From NCBI GenBank assembly GCA_014155875.1, contig JACEFZ010027754.1, positions 1-64,000 on the forward strand: a stretch of 64,000 nucleotides of DNA. Reading direction: 5' to 3'. Below are positions 53,097-64,000 of this stretch, one piece after another. Source of the DNA: Cepaea nemoralis (lineage: Eukaryota > Mollusca > Gastropoda > Stylommatophora > Helicidae). Numbering within the stretch: position 1 is the first letter of the stretch; each line of letters begins with the position of its first letter. Below the pieces are notes generated by a model. It did no database searches, was not told where the DNA came from, and saw only the letters and a program-made list of their open reading frames with translations. The position numbers were made by a program, and so were the translations under genes.

Positions 53097-56000
53097 ATGT
53101 CGACGATTTTACCGATTCGGTTCCAGGAGCATGTACAGGTAACAATTATAATTCGTGTTTTACATCCTTGAATGGTGTCCGAGTTGGCCAGAATTACTGC
53201 TGCTTAGAATATACACACCCCCCATCGCAGCATTACACAACAATACAACACGCCCCTAAGTATTATTATTAAGTATGTATACAACATATGTTAGTAATAA
53301 TGTACTATGCATCAGATGACAGACAGATTTAGCAGAAATACATGATGGCACGATAAGTATACTGTATTTTCACGCGACTACCCATTTAATATTATTGTGA
53401 AAAAAAATGCGCAGTGAGTCAGAAATTGTCATTGAGTCACTTTGATGACATGGCACTCACTCATTGCACTAAAGTCTTGACTGAAAAATTCCACAATATA
53501 TAAGCTCACCTAAACACATACATAGTAACAGTAATATAAACAGAATGCAAATAAAGATGGTCTCAAAAGGATATTAAAACTGACTTAGAAACTATGTTCC
53601 GTCATGTTAAATGATTAAAAAATAGTACAAGTATACAAATAAATTATTATTAATCTGTAAAATTGTATTCACTTTAACTTTAGTACGTTTTGAGTGTTAC
53701 TAAGTGTACATCTCAGTCCGATCGATATGCATGCCCACTAAGACCTGTGGGTTTCCAATTCACAAAAGCACATCTTCGCAGAAAATCTGTTTTTCAACCA
53801 CAATTCGAGCAAGTTTAGCGATGAAACTTTACTGACTTCAGGGGCGATATTTTATATGGCAATTAAAATTCACATTAAACAAAGACATCAATTGGATCCA
53901 TTGATTCCGACACGCGATCATTCCGCTGCCTGGGGCTTGCGCTCCCCGCCAGCTTCTGCAGATCCATAGGGCACACTTTATTCACAAGCTTCTAGTTTCT
54001 CAATTCTATATAATATTTTAGTTCATAATGTTTAATATTTTTTATTATATCACCTAATTAATTTCTGACAAATGAAAAAACAAAAATTTGTCTACCGGCG
54101 GGGAATCTAACCTCGGCCTGCTGCGCGACAGGCGAGGATACTTACCACTATACTAATTTTTTTTCGCAAATCCTTTACAGGACATCGCTGTCAACATCAG
54201 CATCTTTCAGCTGATTGTTGATTTCTTGGCAAGATTACGCTCAGTAGTTTGCCAATGCTTTCTGAGCAAGCGGCTCACATACCCCATTAGTTACAGATGT
54301 GGCTAGAACTGCCACCGATTCTCAGCGCACGTCACGTTACTCATGAGAGTATATGGGATTACGGAGAAAGTTGCTAACTCCTAGACCAGGGAGACCGATA
54401 CCACTATACTAGCGAAGACATAATAAAACTTCCACAAAAATTGATAATATAGTCCAATCGCCGGCCACCATTTTGGTTTTCCCATTCACAAAGGCACTCA
54501 TGGTCGTAACATCTGCGCATAAATTAAATTTTTTCAACCACAAGTAAAGCAAGTGTTTAGCGATGAAACTTTCCAATCTGTAAAATTGGATGCAGAATTT
54601 GAAAATCCATCTACAATTGATGGTTTTTTATTAAAAGCGCCAGAACAAAAAATTAATTATGGTTCAGTGTGTCCATTTTTCTCCGTGTGCGAGGTTGTAT
54701 CAACGGGTCATAGGCGGATTATGAAAACTGACTTCAGAAATATGTTCTGTCATGTTAAATGATTAAAAAATAGCTCATGTATACTAATAAATTATTACTC
54801 TTTAAACTTGTATTTTCTTTAACTTTAGTAGTTCAAATTGCACAGTTTTGGGTGTTAAAAAGTGACACACCAGTCCGATCAATATGGATATGCACGGCCG
54901 CCTTTGTGGGTTTCCCATTCACAAAGGTCAAAGGCACATGATCGTAACATCTTCGCAGAAATTCTGTTTTTCAACCACAAGTATTTAGCGATTTTTAGCG
55001 ATGAAACTTTCTAAATATATGTTAAATTGGATGCAGAATTCAAAAATCTATCTACGATTGATGGATGGTTCTCTATTAAAAGCATCAGGAAAAAAAAATT
55101 AATTATGGTTCAGTTTGTCCATTTTTCTCCGCGTGCGAGGTTGTCTCAACGGGTCATGCATCTTCGCAGAAAATCTGTTTGTCAAACACAAGTAGAGCAT
55201 ATTTAGCAATGAAACTTTCTAAATATATGTTAAATTGGATGCAGAATTCAAATATCCAACTACAGTTGATGGTATTCTTTTAAGAGCGCAAAAAAAAAAA
55301 TTAATTACAGTAAGTGTGAAATATAATTTTAATTTATTTTAATGCCATATTGTCAACAAATCGCTATGCACGGAATATTAGATGGACCTTTTCTCCTGAA
55401 GACAAGAGGATGACTGTTATTCCCTCGTGATATTTGAATGAATGAATGACGTCAAAAGCATGAATGGTCTTTAGATAGCCATTTTTGATGACACAATGGA
55501 TCATTGCTGGGTGGCATGGTATATAACTTCCGGTTTTTCATTTTGGGTCACGGCAGGATCGAATTACCTAATAATACTGCAGACTTGGGGAATTCCTTGT
55601 TTAATATATAATTATGGGGTTTCATCATGATTTTAAAAATGAATATTTACTAATGAGACCACCACAGTGGATAGGCCTTGAAAAACAAAATCTAATGGTG
55701 ATGCCTGTATTCAATTCTAAGCGGAGATATTCACATATGAGTGCCGGTTTCTATGGCCAAGACTTTACCATGTTCCCCATACTTTTTGGAACTCTTCAAA
55801 GTGTCTCATTTTTCTCAGCTTCCGGTCCACCCAAGTTTGTATCAAATTGGTCATTGACAGATATGAAATCCGAGGTCATCAATATGTTCCGTCATGTTAA
55901 AAGATAAATAAATAGTACAAGTATACAAATAAATTATTAATAATCTTTAAACTTTTATTTTCTTTAACTTTAGTAGTTCAAATTGCACGATGTGAGCCGA

Positions 56001-56922
56001 TTCCGATCGATATTCACGTCAGCCGCCATCTTGAGTTTCCATTCACATGTCAGGAGTGATAATTGTTTTCTACTACCGGTCCATGACAGTCCGCGATGAA
56101 ACTCACCAAATGTAAAAATGGATGCATAATTCGAAAACGCATCTAAAATTAACCTACGGTTTCTAAGACATGAGCTAAAAAATAAAATTACTTACTTTGT
56201 GGCAAGTAATTCAATTTATTTAAAAGGTCACAATAATTTCAACCAGTCGCTATGCACGGAATATTAGGCTAATATTTTCTACACAACCTTAGATGACGTC
56301 TGCTATTGTCACGTGATATTTGAATGAATGAATGACGTCGTAAGCATGAATGGTTTTTACAGTAGCCAATTTTGTTGACACAGAGGACCATTTCGGGGTG
56401 GCGCCGTATATCACTTCCGTTTTCATTTCGGGTCGCAGCATGACTGAACTCGCTAAATGATGCAAGACCAGTTTACAATGTAAAGGGTGCAGCAAATGGA
56501 TTGTCCAAATGTGAGTGGGTCTGTGTTGTCATCATCAGGTGCCTTGCAGACTGGCTTGAGCAACCATGCTTCTCCATCATCATCTTTCAGTTTGTGTTCT
56601 GACTGCTTTCTGTGCCATGACAAAAGCTTATCAAGAATCTTATCTTCAAGATTTCCTGTATCTCTTCACAAATGTGTCCAGTTGTCACAATATGTTCCAG
56701 TTGTTCTCTTCTCATGATTTTGGAGAAAATGATGATGCTTTTTTCTGATGTTTATAAGTTGTCTTTGTGTGTCTTTGTGCCTTTTCTTAAATATTTAGAT
56801 TACTCATAGCCTTTTATTATGGCATGGAGAGGTGTCAGCACAAAAATTGATAAGTCTATTGGAGATTGCAAGATGTGGAGAAGTTTATCACCCTTGCCAG
56901 TCGGTAAGGCACTTGATCATGA

Positions 56923-57001
<79 letters not shown>

Positions 57002-60000
57002 TAGAAACAAACATCCAGGGCACCCAAAAACTATGGCTGGCTTCTGGAATTTTATACCTGTAAAAATGTCATCTCCTTTGAAAAAGGGGCTGGCTCCTGA
57101 ATTATGTTTAGTGTTTTTTGTATATGCAGGTATACATCTTTTGTTTTGTCTAACCTTAGCTCCAAAGTGTTGGCATCAATGCCGCCAATATTGGATTCAG
57201 CACTCTTACCATGGAGTCTGACAAATTTATCTGTGTGCGTGAGAAAGTTGGAGAAACAGCACAAGTAGTCATCATAGACATGAATGATCCAACTAATCCG
57301 ATTCGGAGGCAGATTTCAGCCGATTCTGCCATCATGAACCCTACCAGCAAAGTGATTGCATTGAAAGGTACAGAACATGTATCCATCATGTGATTATTAT
57401 AATGTAATATAGGCAAATCTAATGTGCATTCATTCATTTATCATGTGTTGTTGTTTGTCCATCAAGAATGATGATGACCATTCATTTCATCCAGTGGGGT
57501 TGAAATTATGGAGCCGTGAGTTCTAAGATGGCTGATAAGGCCTATTTTGGCTCGAAATGTTCTTTGATAGTGTGGGCAAAGAATGCTTGACGTTCCAAGA
57601 GGAGGATCTCCTGCAGTGGTTTTTCTGTTCAGCCTTTTCTTCACAGCTTTTGCACTCCTGGTTGCTTCACAAGTGACTGCACCCTTATGTAATGATGGAC
57701 GCCACGAATTACGGTCTTTAGCAGCAGTCTCACAGGTGTCAAGATGAATTCCAAAAGCTTTCAGTGAGATTTTCAGAGTGTCTTTAAAGCGTTTCCTCGG
57801 GCTGTCTTTGGAGCGTTTACCACAACGCAGCTCGCCGTAAAAAAATTCGTTTAGGGAGCCTGTGATCTGGCATACGACTTAAGTTACCAGCCCAGCGAAT
57901 CTGATTTTTCATTAGTAGAATGTGGATTCTGGGCATGGACGCTCTTTCTAGAACTTCAGTATCTGGGATCTTGTCTTGCCATTTAATCTTCAATAGCTTC
58001 CTAAGGCAGACTGTGTGGAAGTGGTTTAATTTCCTAGCATGTCGCTGATAAACAGTCCATCATGTGTATTCAGCTGGAACAATCAGGCAAATCTAATTTG
58101 CATTCATTCATTCATCATGTGTATTCTGCTGAAACAATCAAGCAAATCTAATGTTCATTCATTCATCATGTGTATTCTGCTGAAACAATCAAACAAATCT
58201 AATGTTCTTTCATTCATCATGTATATTCTGCTGGAACAATCAAGCAGATCTAATGTGCATTCTTTCATGTACATTCTGCTGGAACAGTCAAGCAGATCTA
58301 ATGTGCATTCATTCATTCATCGTGTATATTCTGCTGGAACAGTCAGGCATATCTGATGTGCATTCATTCATTCAGCATGTATATTCTGCTGGAACTCATC
58401 TCATCTCATCTCAACATGTTCCTCTTGTACCTTGCGGTGTCAAGGTGAAGTATAAACAGCGGGAGAGTGCTCACTTATGGGCTTCATGTATCAATATTCC
58501 CATGGACTATGTTATTCCCAGCATCCATCATTTACGTGGTCAGCCTCTTCCTCTGCTTCCCTCTGGTCTGTACATCATGGCTTGTTGTGGTATATTGTTA
58601 GTTGGTAACCTACTTGCGTGGCCAAACCATTTGACTTTCTGCCTTCTAATAAAATCTAGTGCAACTATAACCCCCACTTTAGTCCTGATTTCTTCATTTC
58701 TGATCATATCTCTTCTTGATACATTGAGTATTCTTCTCAGGAATCTCATTTCTGTTGTTGTGATTTTTTTTCTTTTTTTTCTGTCATTGTCCAGGTTTGG
58801 CATTGGTAACATAGAGTTGGTAGGAAGATTGTGTTGTAAAGTGTTTTCTTAGTAGTTATTGATACATGTTTGTTCTTTAGTATTGGTGCCATTTGTCCAA
58901 TGAGTTGATGATATTACACTTCCTAGGTACTTGAAACTCTTTACTTGTTTCAAGGGATGTTCGTTTAGGTAAATCATTGTTGCTTTTTCTTCTTTAGTTA
59001 CAGTCATTACCTCTGTTTTACTTGTACTAATTTTCATGTTATGTTCCCTACACATTTCGTTTAGACTATTCATGTGTATATACTGAGAACAGTAATTTAA
59101 CGTTCTATAGAAGTAAACAAAGATCTATATTTTCGCTTTATCGACTACACAAAGTCCCCCTTATGGTTTGGCAGCAGCCTGTTGTAGGTTGTCTGCCAGT
59201 GTAAATAAGGGTACAGTAAATGTTGGGTAGCTGAAGTTTGGGGTTGAACTAATCACCCTGACATTACCGATCTAACAACAGTTTTTATATTTGTAGTCAG
59301 GTTTGTTGCTGTGTAAATGTTAGATATTGTCTCCCGGGAAGGTTAACCCGGTCAACAAATGCCCGCAGAAGTCGGATGTGTCGGCCTAACGGCGCAAGAA
59401 CGCAGCTCTCCTGTAAACGGGCACAACGCGGTCACATCCGGAAAAAAACTCAGGATGAACGAAGAAGAAGAAGACTACACAAAGGCTTTCGATAAAGTGA
59501 GACATGTTGACATGATAAGGATGCTTGAAGATTTACAAATTGATGGAAAAGACCTTAGACTTGCAAAAACATATATTGGAAACAACAAGCTGCCATTAGA
59601 ATTGATAACGAAGTAGGTCAATATCAGCCTATTAAAAGAGGTGTGAGACAGGGATATGTAATGTCTCCAGATCTTTTTTCTCTGTACAGTTAAAATATTT
59701 TCAGAAATATAGAAGATATGGAAGGAATCAACATTGGGGGACGATAAATCAATAATACTAGATATGCAGATGATACAGTCTTGATTGCAGACAATGAACA
59801 GGACCTGCAAAATTTAGTAGATGCGGTTGTTGCACACAGTGAACAACTAGGGTTAGAACTGAATATTAAGAAGACACAGATTATGGTCGTCACTGGGAAG
59901 AAGGAAATACCACAATGTGATATACGAGTGAATGGGCATATTCTTAAGCAAGTGAATCGATACAGTTATCTCGGCACAGTCATAACATCTGATGGGAGAT

Positions 60001-63000
60001 GCCTTGAAGAGATTAGAACAAGAATTGCCATTGCGAAGGTAGCCTTTTGCAAGATGAAGAACATACTGACCAATAAAAAGATATCAATTGAAACGAGAAA
60101 AAGAGTGTTGAAGTGCTACATAGAACCTATACTTTTGTATGGATGTGAAGTGTTGTCATGAACTCACATACTTATAACTCTGGCTCGCATTTCAGGACAG
60201 AGGTGAAACAATTGCATGCATACAGAAATAGCACCCGCACGCTCAGCCATTGCAATTATAAAATAGTTTATTCAATAATATCTACGGGCGCAATCTCGCA
60301 CGGATTGCGTTTCAGCAACACGCAACTCTCACTCAAATGTAATAACATTATAATCATAAATAGTACATTACAAATCTCACGCTGTCTCTCAATACACGCT
60401 TCCCAACTCGACCATAGTTAACTCTACCAAATCTGTCACACAGTCGCTCCTACTATCAGAACATAACACTCAAGAAACACAGCCACAGCCCTATGTCCGT
60501 CCGCCTCGCAGTCCGAAACCCCTCTGTCTGAAAACAGGTACGTTCTGCCAGTTCACGGCTTCTTCCAGCCCGTGAGTTGAGTGGCGCTTGGGGCGGTTCC
60601 GCTGGGCACGGGTCTAAACCAGAGTACAGGTTTCCCCGCACTCTATGTTACTAACCTTGACCTTTGTGAAGGACACCTGGCTACCTGCCCTACTATCCTG
60701 CAACTAACCTGTCTCCTGTCTAACACTGGCTATGCAGTACCGTGGGTCCTTGACAAGCGTGGATAATAAGCAGTCAAGCTGAAAAACAGCTGATGGCTGT
60801 GGAAATGTGGTTTCTGAGGAAAATGCAAAGAATACCATGGACAGGCAGAAAAACCAATGAACAAGTCCTTCAAGAAACAAATGAAGATCGTAACCTGATT
60901 AAAGTCATTAGATGTAGACGGTCAAAATTGTTTGGGCATGTTATGAGAAGAAATGAATTGGAGAACTTGGTGACAACTGGCAAGAACAAAGGGAAGAGAC
61001 CAAGGAGAAGACCGAGAATTAAATACCTGGATAGTCTGGCCACGTGGCATGTCAAGACAGGAACACGGATCCATGACTCTGGTGATCGAGTGAGATGGCA
61101 GAACATGATCGCCCATACTTATCGGCATGGATTCATGTCTTCCACATTTGTCGGCATGGATTCATGTCTTGTAATTCAGCTTCTGATTTTGCTATTAGTG
61201 CTTGGTCGTCTGCAAACAAGAGTTCTCTAATGGTTAGATTTGCACATGGTTCTTCATCCGTGTTCTCGTCATGTAGTGTTCTTGCGGTCTCTGTTTGGCT
61301 TGTTTCTTTACATATGTTGTCTATATATGTTATGAACAAGAGAGGGCACAGGACACATATGGTTTCAGAACGACCGGTACTCATTCCATTTCATTAAAAA
61401 AAAAACCAACGCAAGGTGGTCTGCTGCCAAATTGACAGCAGCTGTGTTTCAAATGTGGTATGTGGGATTACGAACTGCGTCTGTAACCCCTTGGCCACAG
61501 ATCCGGCTACTGGGAAACAAAAAATGTACAAGAGTGCAGCGATGTTAATTCTAATTAATCGATCAAGCAATCCAGTGAAATCTAATGTGCATGATTGTAC
61601 TTGGTCACAAATTTATATCATCATCGTTGCAAAGATCATTGAAGGTTACGGATTGAGATAACACTATCTGATCAAAATGTTAACATAGTACTTCTCCGTT
61701 GTCACAGTTTTCAACCCACTGGAAATAGAATGTAAAAATAGTTAATAATTATTTGACCTAATTCACATATATTGATTCTATTTTGTGACCTATGAATTGG
61801 TTTCATGTATACATTATCCCCAGAGAGTAGTTCAGGAAATATGTGCGCCAATTTTGTAATTTCCTAGATAGCTAGCTATATTATACATCATCTATATATC
61901 AGCTGTGACACACCCATTGAATATTTAATTTACTAATATACTCTTTACAGCTGGCAAAACACTTCAGATTTTCAATATTGAGATGAAGAGCAAGATGAAG
62001 GCTCACACAATGACAGACGACGTTATATTCTGGAAGTGGATTTCCGTCAACATGATTGGTCTGGTCACTGAAACTGCAGTCTATCACTGGGCCATGGAAG
62101 GTGAGAACTCCTGACATGAAAGTGTAGTTGAAGAATGTAATACAAAAATTATTTGGTAAATTACTGCACTAATTTTATTTGTTAGTTACGGATATAGTAT
62201 TTTTTATTGCATTATATTAAATATTTTCTCCTTCATGCTTTCCCTATGATGCTTTTCAACTTCAGGTTGGGAAGAACTGTCTGGTCATGGCCTTCATGTA
62301 TGCTGCTTGCAAAGTGGTGTTTGTTTCCTTCGCTATTCTCCTAATCACTCACTTTGACCCTTTTAAAATAAAGTTTGTTCGTTCGTTTGTTCACTTGTGG
62401 AGTTCCTCTTACATCTAAAGTAATCGCAGTTAATAACACATAAATATACATATTATGATTATGTTTTTATTCAGCTTGATAAGCACAAATGCTGTTTATG
62501 CTTGCCATGTTTCATTTGATACTCCTGTCATTGACTGGGGCACATTCCTTCCTTCCTTGTTATTGTCTCCTACAAGTACTGGAGTTGAAAAATATATTTC
62601 AGATTTTGAGACAAACCAAGAATGTCCCTCATCATATTTGTCTTTTCCTGTCACATCTCTTCTACTGGAAAGTATTGGAAACATGTTGAGACATTCAGCT
62701 GTTTCTGTTTTTCAGACCATGCCTGAACCTATCAGTTAGTGGGATTATCAAATAAGAAAGTACTTATGCGTTATATTCAGGTTGCTTTAGTATAAAGTTG
62801 TTTTTTTTTCCAGTGTTCTAAAGCAAACTACCTTCTGCAAAACTTGCCAAGAAACCCAACAATCATGATATTTTGGTCACTTGAAATGTCATGAAAGTTT
62901 GCAAAGAACGATAATGGAGGGGTATATGCCCGGGAAGAGAAGAAGAGGAAGGCAAAGAGAAGATAGGGTGCAGGATGTGGCAGTTGATCTCCAGACTGGT

Positions 63001-63445
63001 GTATCGGACGCAGGACATCTTGCTTATGTCCAAGAAGTTTTCCGGATGGTTGTAATGGGAGCAAAGTTCTGCAAGGACATACTACTGAATGGATGATTGT
63101 TCAAAGATTTAAACTATCAGTTAACATGGCTTGTTATTTGCTATATTTATTTTGGTGTTGCTGTGGAGGTCGCTTTAACTATACATCAGCGATATTTCAA
63201 GCTAATTTAAAATAAAACAGATGCCTTTTTTTTATTAGATTTATAAAATTGCTCTGAGTCAATGTCATATTTGGCATTTTTAAAAAATAATGAAAGACAG
63301 TTGTAAAAAAAACAATTCTTATCTAGGTGACTCCCAGCCACAAAAAGTGTTTGAAAGACATACAAACCTCAACGGATGCCAGATTATCAATTACCGTACA
63401 GATGCATCTCAACAGTGGCTTTTGCTCATTGGGATTTCAGCTCAG
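53097..63445 (+). CDS. CLTC: Clathrin heavy chain, exons 1-4 (partial, continues to the right)
   Basis: Clathrin heavy chain builds the triskelion coat of endocytic and Golgi vesicles. Coding exons are 53097-53138, 57160-57367, 61951-62100 and 63327-63445, all with AG/GT borders and phases that join without error (519 nt, 173 codons). Exon 1 encodes [14 protein letters not shown], exon 2 continues [20 protein letters not shown], exon 3 includes [18 protein letters not shown] and FWKWISVN, and exon 4 includes [12 protein letters not shown] and [10 protein letters not shown]. This is the start of the N-terminal seven-blade beta-propeller that binds adaptor clathrin-box motifs. The family is about 1675 residues long, so roughly a tenth is present. 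Introns are 4.0, 4.6 and 1.2 kb and filled with repeats. Confidence 0.95.
54093..54165 (-). pseudogene. tRNA-Asp(GTC)-derived pseudogene or SINE head
   Basis: The minus strand reads TTAGTATAGTGGTAAGTATC, then CTCGCCTGTCGCG with anticodon GTC, and GAGGTTAGATTCCCCGCCGG. Order and spacing match tRNA-Asp, but the 5' acceptor strand is replaced by an A run, the acceptor stem cannot pair, and the T-loop has GGTTAGATTC. It is not functional. Confidence 0.7.
54262..54415 (-). mobile_element. SINE-like repeat with tRNA-type head
   Basis: The right end on the minus strand reads GCTAGTATAGTGGTATCGGT then CTCCCTGGTCTAGGAG, a tRNA-Asp-like 5' half. The body runs to GCTCACATACCCCATTAGTTAC at 54271, a motif shared with 29064-29086. 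The second tRNA half is missing. Confidence 0.4.
56927..56999. repeat. (AT)n microsatellite in CLTC intron 1
   Basis: About 70 bp of uninterrupted AT. Tyr/Ile frames here are artefacts. Confidence 0.95.
57447..58056 (-). mobile_element. Family F, 5'-truncated copy F3, in CLTC intron 2
   Basis: Minus-strand: thumb remnants (about 58050-57900: [30 protein letters not shown]), the [20 protein letters not shown] region, and CPHYQRTF...HLRTH (57644-57462), where the second finger cysteine is now Tyr. It lies inside the minisatellite of about 51 bp: one partial unit is at the left (57408-57446) and the rest at the right. Confidence 0.8.
58057..58395 (+). repeat. About 51-bp minisatellite in CLTC intron 2
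   Basis: About seven units with TATTCTGCTG(G/A)AACA, ATCAAGCA(A/G)ATCTAATG and TGCATTCATTCATTCATCATG. A further partial unit is at 57408-57446, on the other side of F3. A related scrap lies near 61557. It ends in (TCTCA)n at 58396-58412. Confidence 0.85.
58440..59077 (-). pseudogene. Family E RT thumb and C-terminus (part of E2)
   Basis: Minus-strand frames give [32 protein letters not shown] and, after frame changes, [20 protein letters not shown] and [18 protein letters not shown], all typical of an RTE-like RT thumb. Upstream RT continues at 61160-61390 beyond an inserted family D element. Confidence 0.8.
59155..59472 (+). mobile_element. Chimeric SINE-like insertion (178-bp head plus tail unit S7)
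   Basis: It is flanked by GACTACACAAAG at 59143-59154 and 59473-59484, interrupting family D motif A. The last 140 bp (59333-59472) are the short tail unit with (GAA)n. The first 178 bp are unlike family A and contain GGGGTTGAACTAATCACCC, faintly B-box-like. It may be a true SINE with its own promoter head, or a template-switch product. Confidence 0.7.
60154..60755 (+). mobile_element. Solo LTR, 602 bp
   Basis: It begins TGTCATGAACTC and ends GTCCTTGACA, with AGTGT (60149-60153) and AGCGT (60756-60760) as a 5-bp duplication with one mismatch. The interrupted codons of family D (compare D1 near 33061 and D2 near 44441) define the empty site. Ends TG/CA plus a 5-bp duplication and absence of coding sequence fit a solo LTR left by recombination. 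Orientation is uncertain. Confidence 0.7.
61160..61390 (-). pseudogene. Family E RT motif B-C region (part of E2)
   Basis: The frame reads [15 protein letters not shown] (end of motif B) and [20 protein letters not shown] (motif C with FADD). It breaks at GACATGAAT, exactly where 59077 resumes, giving an ATTCATGT duplication (59068 and 61160, also 61131). Confidence 0.8.
61391..61950. other. Rest of CLTC intron 2
   Basis: An A run at 61397-61406 and a short segment near 61557-61597 resembling the 51-bp minisatellite. No other feature seen up to the exon 3 acceptor. Confidence 0.4.
62865..63095 (+). pseudogene. 3' end of an RT element (family H) in CLTC intron 3
   Basis: The frame reads [20 protein letters not shown] then [18 protein letters not shown] and [10 protein letters not shown], matching the conserved C-terminal end (TIMEGxxPGKRxRGRQRxRW, D.. 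W..) of a common endonuclease-RT family in invertebrates. Only about 70 codons are present. No target duplication was identified. Confidence 0.6.
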
Positions 63446-63734
63446 GTATATTTCTGTGGCATTTATTTACATGAGTTAAATGTAATGTATTAAGATGTAA
63501 CACACTTGCTTGTATTTGATTGATCATGGTATGCAAAACCTGTATTTCTTTGGATAGCCATAAAAGTATGTTATCAACTTGTAATCCATTTACTTAGTTG
63601 ACAACTGCAGAGGATGATTGTGCTGGTGTTTCATGTCGTTTGAAAAATACATTTGTTAACGTGGTTGGTGTCTTTTTTCCTTATGGGACAGCAGTGTCAA
63701 TATATAGGATCATGTTGACGTATAGGATCATGTT

Positions 63735-63938
63735 CCAGCTGGGATGAGGGATAACACCACAACAGTGAAAGTCAAACGGTCGAAGAAACCCCCGGGAAGG
63801 TTAACCCGGTCAACAAATGCCCGCAGAAGTCGGATGTGTCTGCCTAACGGCGCAAGAACACAGTTCTACTGTAAACAGGCACAACGCTATCACGTCCGGA
63901 AAAAAAAAACTCAGGATGAACGCAGAAGAAGAAGAAGG
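63735..63938 (+). mobile_element. Family A 3'-end copy S8 (longer than the tail unit)
   Basis: It starts at CCAGCTGGGATGAGGGATAA, about 55 bp upstream of the CCCGGG point, and ends in (GAA)n. AGGATCATGTT flanks it at 63724-63734 and 63939-63949. It shows that ordinary 5'-truncated family A copies with other end points exist beside the fixed-end units. It lies in CLTC intron 4. Confidence 0.85.
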
Positions 63939-64000
63939 AGGATCATGTTGATGTTTGTCACAGTTTAAATAACTGACATGGTTTTCTTGAAGCTGGAGTT

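Larger units (their letters stand above)
53560..56460 (+). repeat. Degenerate repeat family filling CLTC intron 1
   Basis: Several blocks recur with 70-90 percent similarity by eye: ATGTTC(C/T)GTCATGTTAAA then AATAAATTATTA (53595, 54742, 55883), TTTCTTTAACTTTAGTAG (53680, 54815, 55962), CCGATC(G/A)ATAT plus a CC(A/G)CC-rich motif (53715, 54875, 56000), AGCGATGAAAC (53817, 54558, 54998, 56090) and TTGAATGAATGAATGACGTC (55434, 56320). The period is irregular, roughly 0.45-1.1 kb, so this is a decayed tandem or clustered family. Short open frames inside end alike (…MF(R/C)HVK). Confidence 0.65.
59078..61130 (+). mobile_element. Family D element (copy D4) inside E2
   Basis: The most complete family D copy: RT from just before motif A ([13 protein letters not shown], split by the insertion at 59155), [20 protein letters not shown] (motif C, YADD), [40 protein letters not shown], then after the solo [35 protein letters not shown] and [18 protein letters not shown]. 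Frameshifts occur near 59612 and 59740. A duplicated 29-bp tail (TCGGCATGGATTCATGTCTT) sits at the right border. Confidence 0.82.

Noticed and set aside
54093..54165. Functional tRNA-Asp gene
   Set aside because: The acceptor stem cannot form and the T-loop is altered, so I list it as a pseudogene or SINE head.
56819..57001. 60-codon frame ending in poly Tyr-Ile
   Set aside because: It is driven by the (AT)n microsatellite in CLTC intron 1.
58202..58852. 216-codon plus-strand frame
   Set aside because: The first part is minisatellite and the rest is antisense of the family E RT thumb.

Overview
This is a eukaryotic (animal) genomic window of about 64 kb. It holds parts of two conserved host genes, both on the + strand, separated by about 40 kb of nested and broken retrotransposons, satellites and microsatellites. 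An invertebrate, most likely a mollusc, is suggested by the retroelement mix (RNase H-bearing non-LTR elements with GAA tails, several RTE-like families, a Penelope-like fragment, tRNA-derived SINEs) and by TTAGGG-type telomeric repeats. The mollusc assignment is an inference and could be wrong. No prokaryotic features, CRISPR arrays or intact tRNA/rRNA genes were seen.

Host genes. (1) RPLP2 (60S acidic ribosomal protein P2): promoter and 5' TOP-type exon near 6300-6435, coding exons 7772-7944, 11425-11535 and 13122-13192, poly(A) signals at about 13246. Intron 2 holds four copies of a conserved block of about 130 nt ending in an ACA triplet, read here as candidate H/ACA snoRNAs. The first coding exon carries a one-base frameshift. 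(2) CLTC (clathrin heavy chain): start codon at 53097 and coding exons 53097-53138, 57160-57367, 61951-62100 and 63327-63445. The gene continues past the right edge.

Retroelements, with working names used below. Family A and family B are related EN-RT-RNase H non-LTR elements. A1 (1-4556) has an inverted 5' half, A2 is 20812-25662, A3 14376-15414, A4 16008-16494, plus two old A-like copies near 43433-44370 and 51120-52200. B1 is 16497-28675 and B2 38637-43090. Family C (46035-49105) is an RT/RNase H element with a 950-codon open frame. D, E, F, G and H are RTE-like or otherwise unclassified endonuclease/RT families present as 5'-truncated or broken copies; F ends in a C2H2 finger. Nesting is deep: B1 contains a gag-only insertion (17728-19693) and an LTR-like insertion (20028-26857), which contains A2, which contains a 332-bp insertion of unknown kind. 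In CLTC intron 2, E contains D, which contains both a solo LTR and a 318-bp chimeric SINE-like insertion.

The most distinctive recurring structure is a unit of about 140 bp identical to the last segment of the family A 3' UTR. It begins at CCCGGGAAGGTTAACC and ends in a hairpin plus (GAA)n. Seven stand-alone or near stand-alone copies share this 5' end and most are flanked by target-site duplications of 12-14 bp. It behaves like a LINE-tail-derived SINE, or a LINE with a fixed strong stop point.

Other blocks: a 49-bp minisatellite of about 28 units (30160-31540) adjoining degenerate telomeric repeats that turn head-to-head (31546-31735); a satellite of about 52 bp that reverses orientation (35640-36930, resuming 38340-38636) and is interrupted by three TC-rich units of about 300 bp; and a degenerate repeat family filling CLTC intron 1 (53560-56460).
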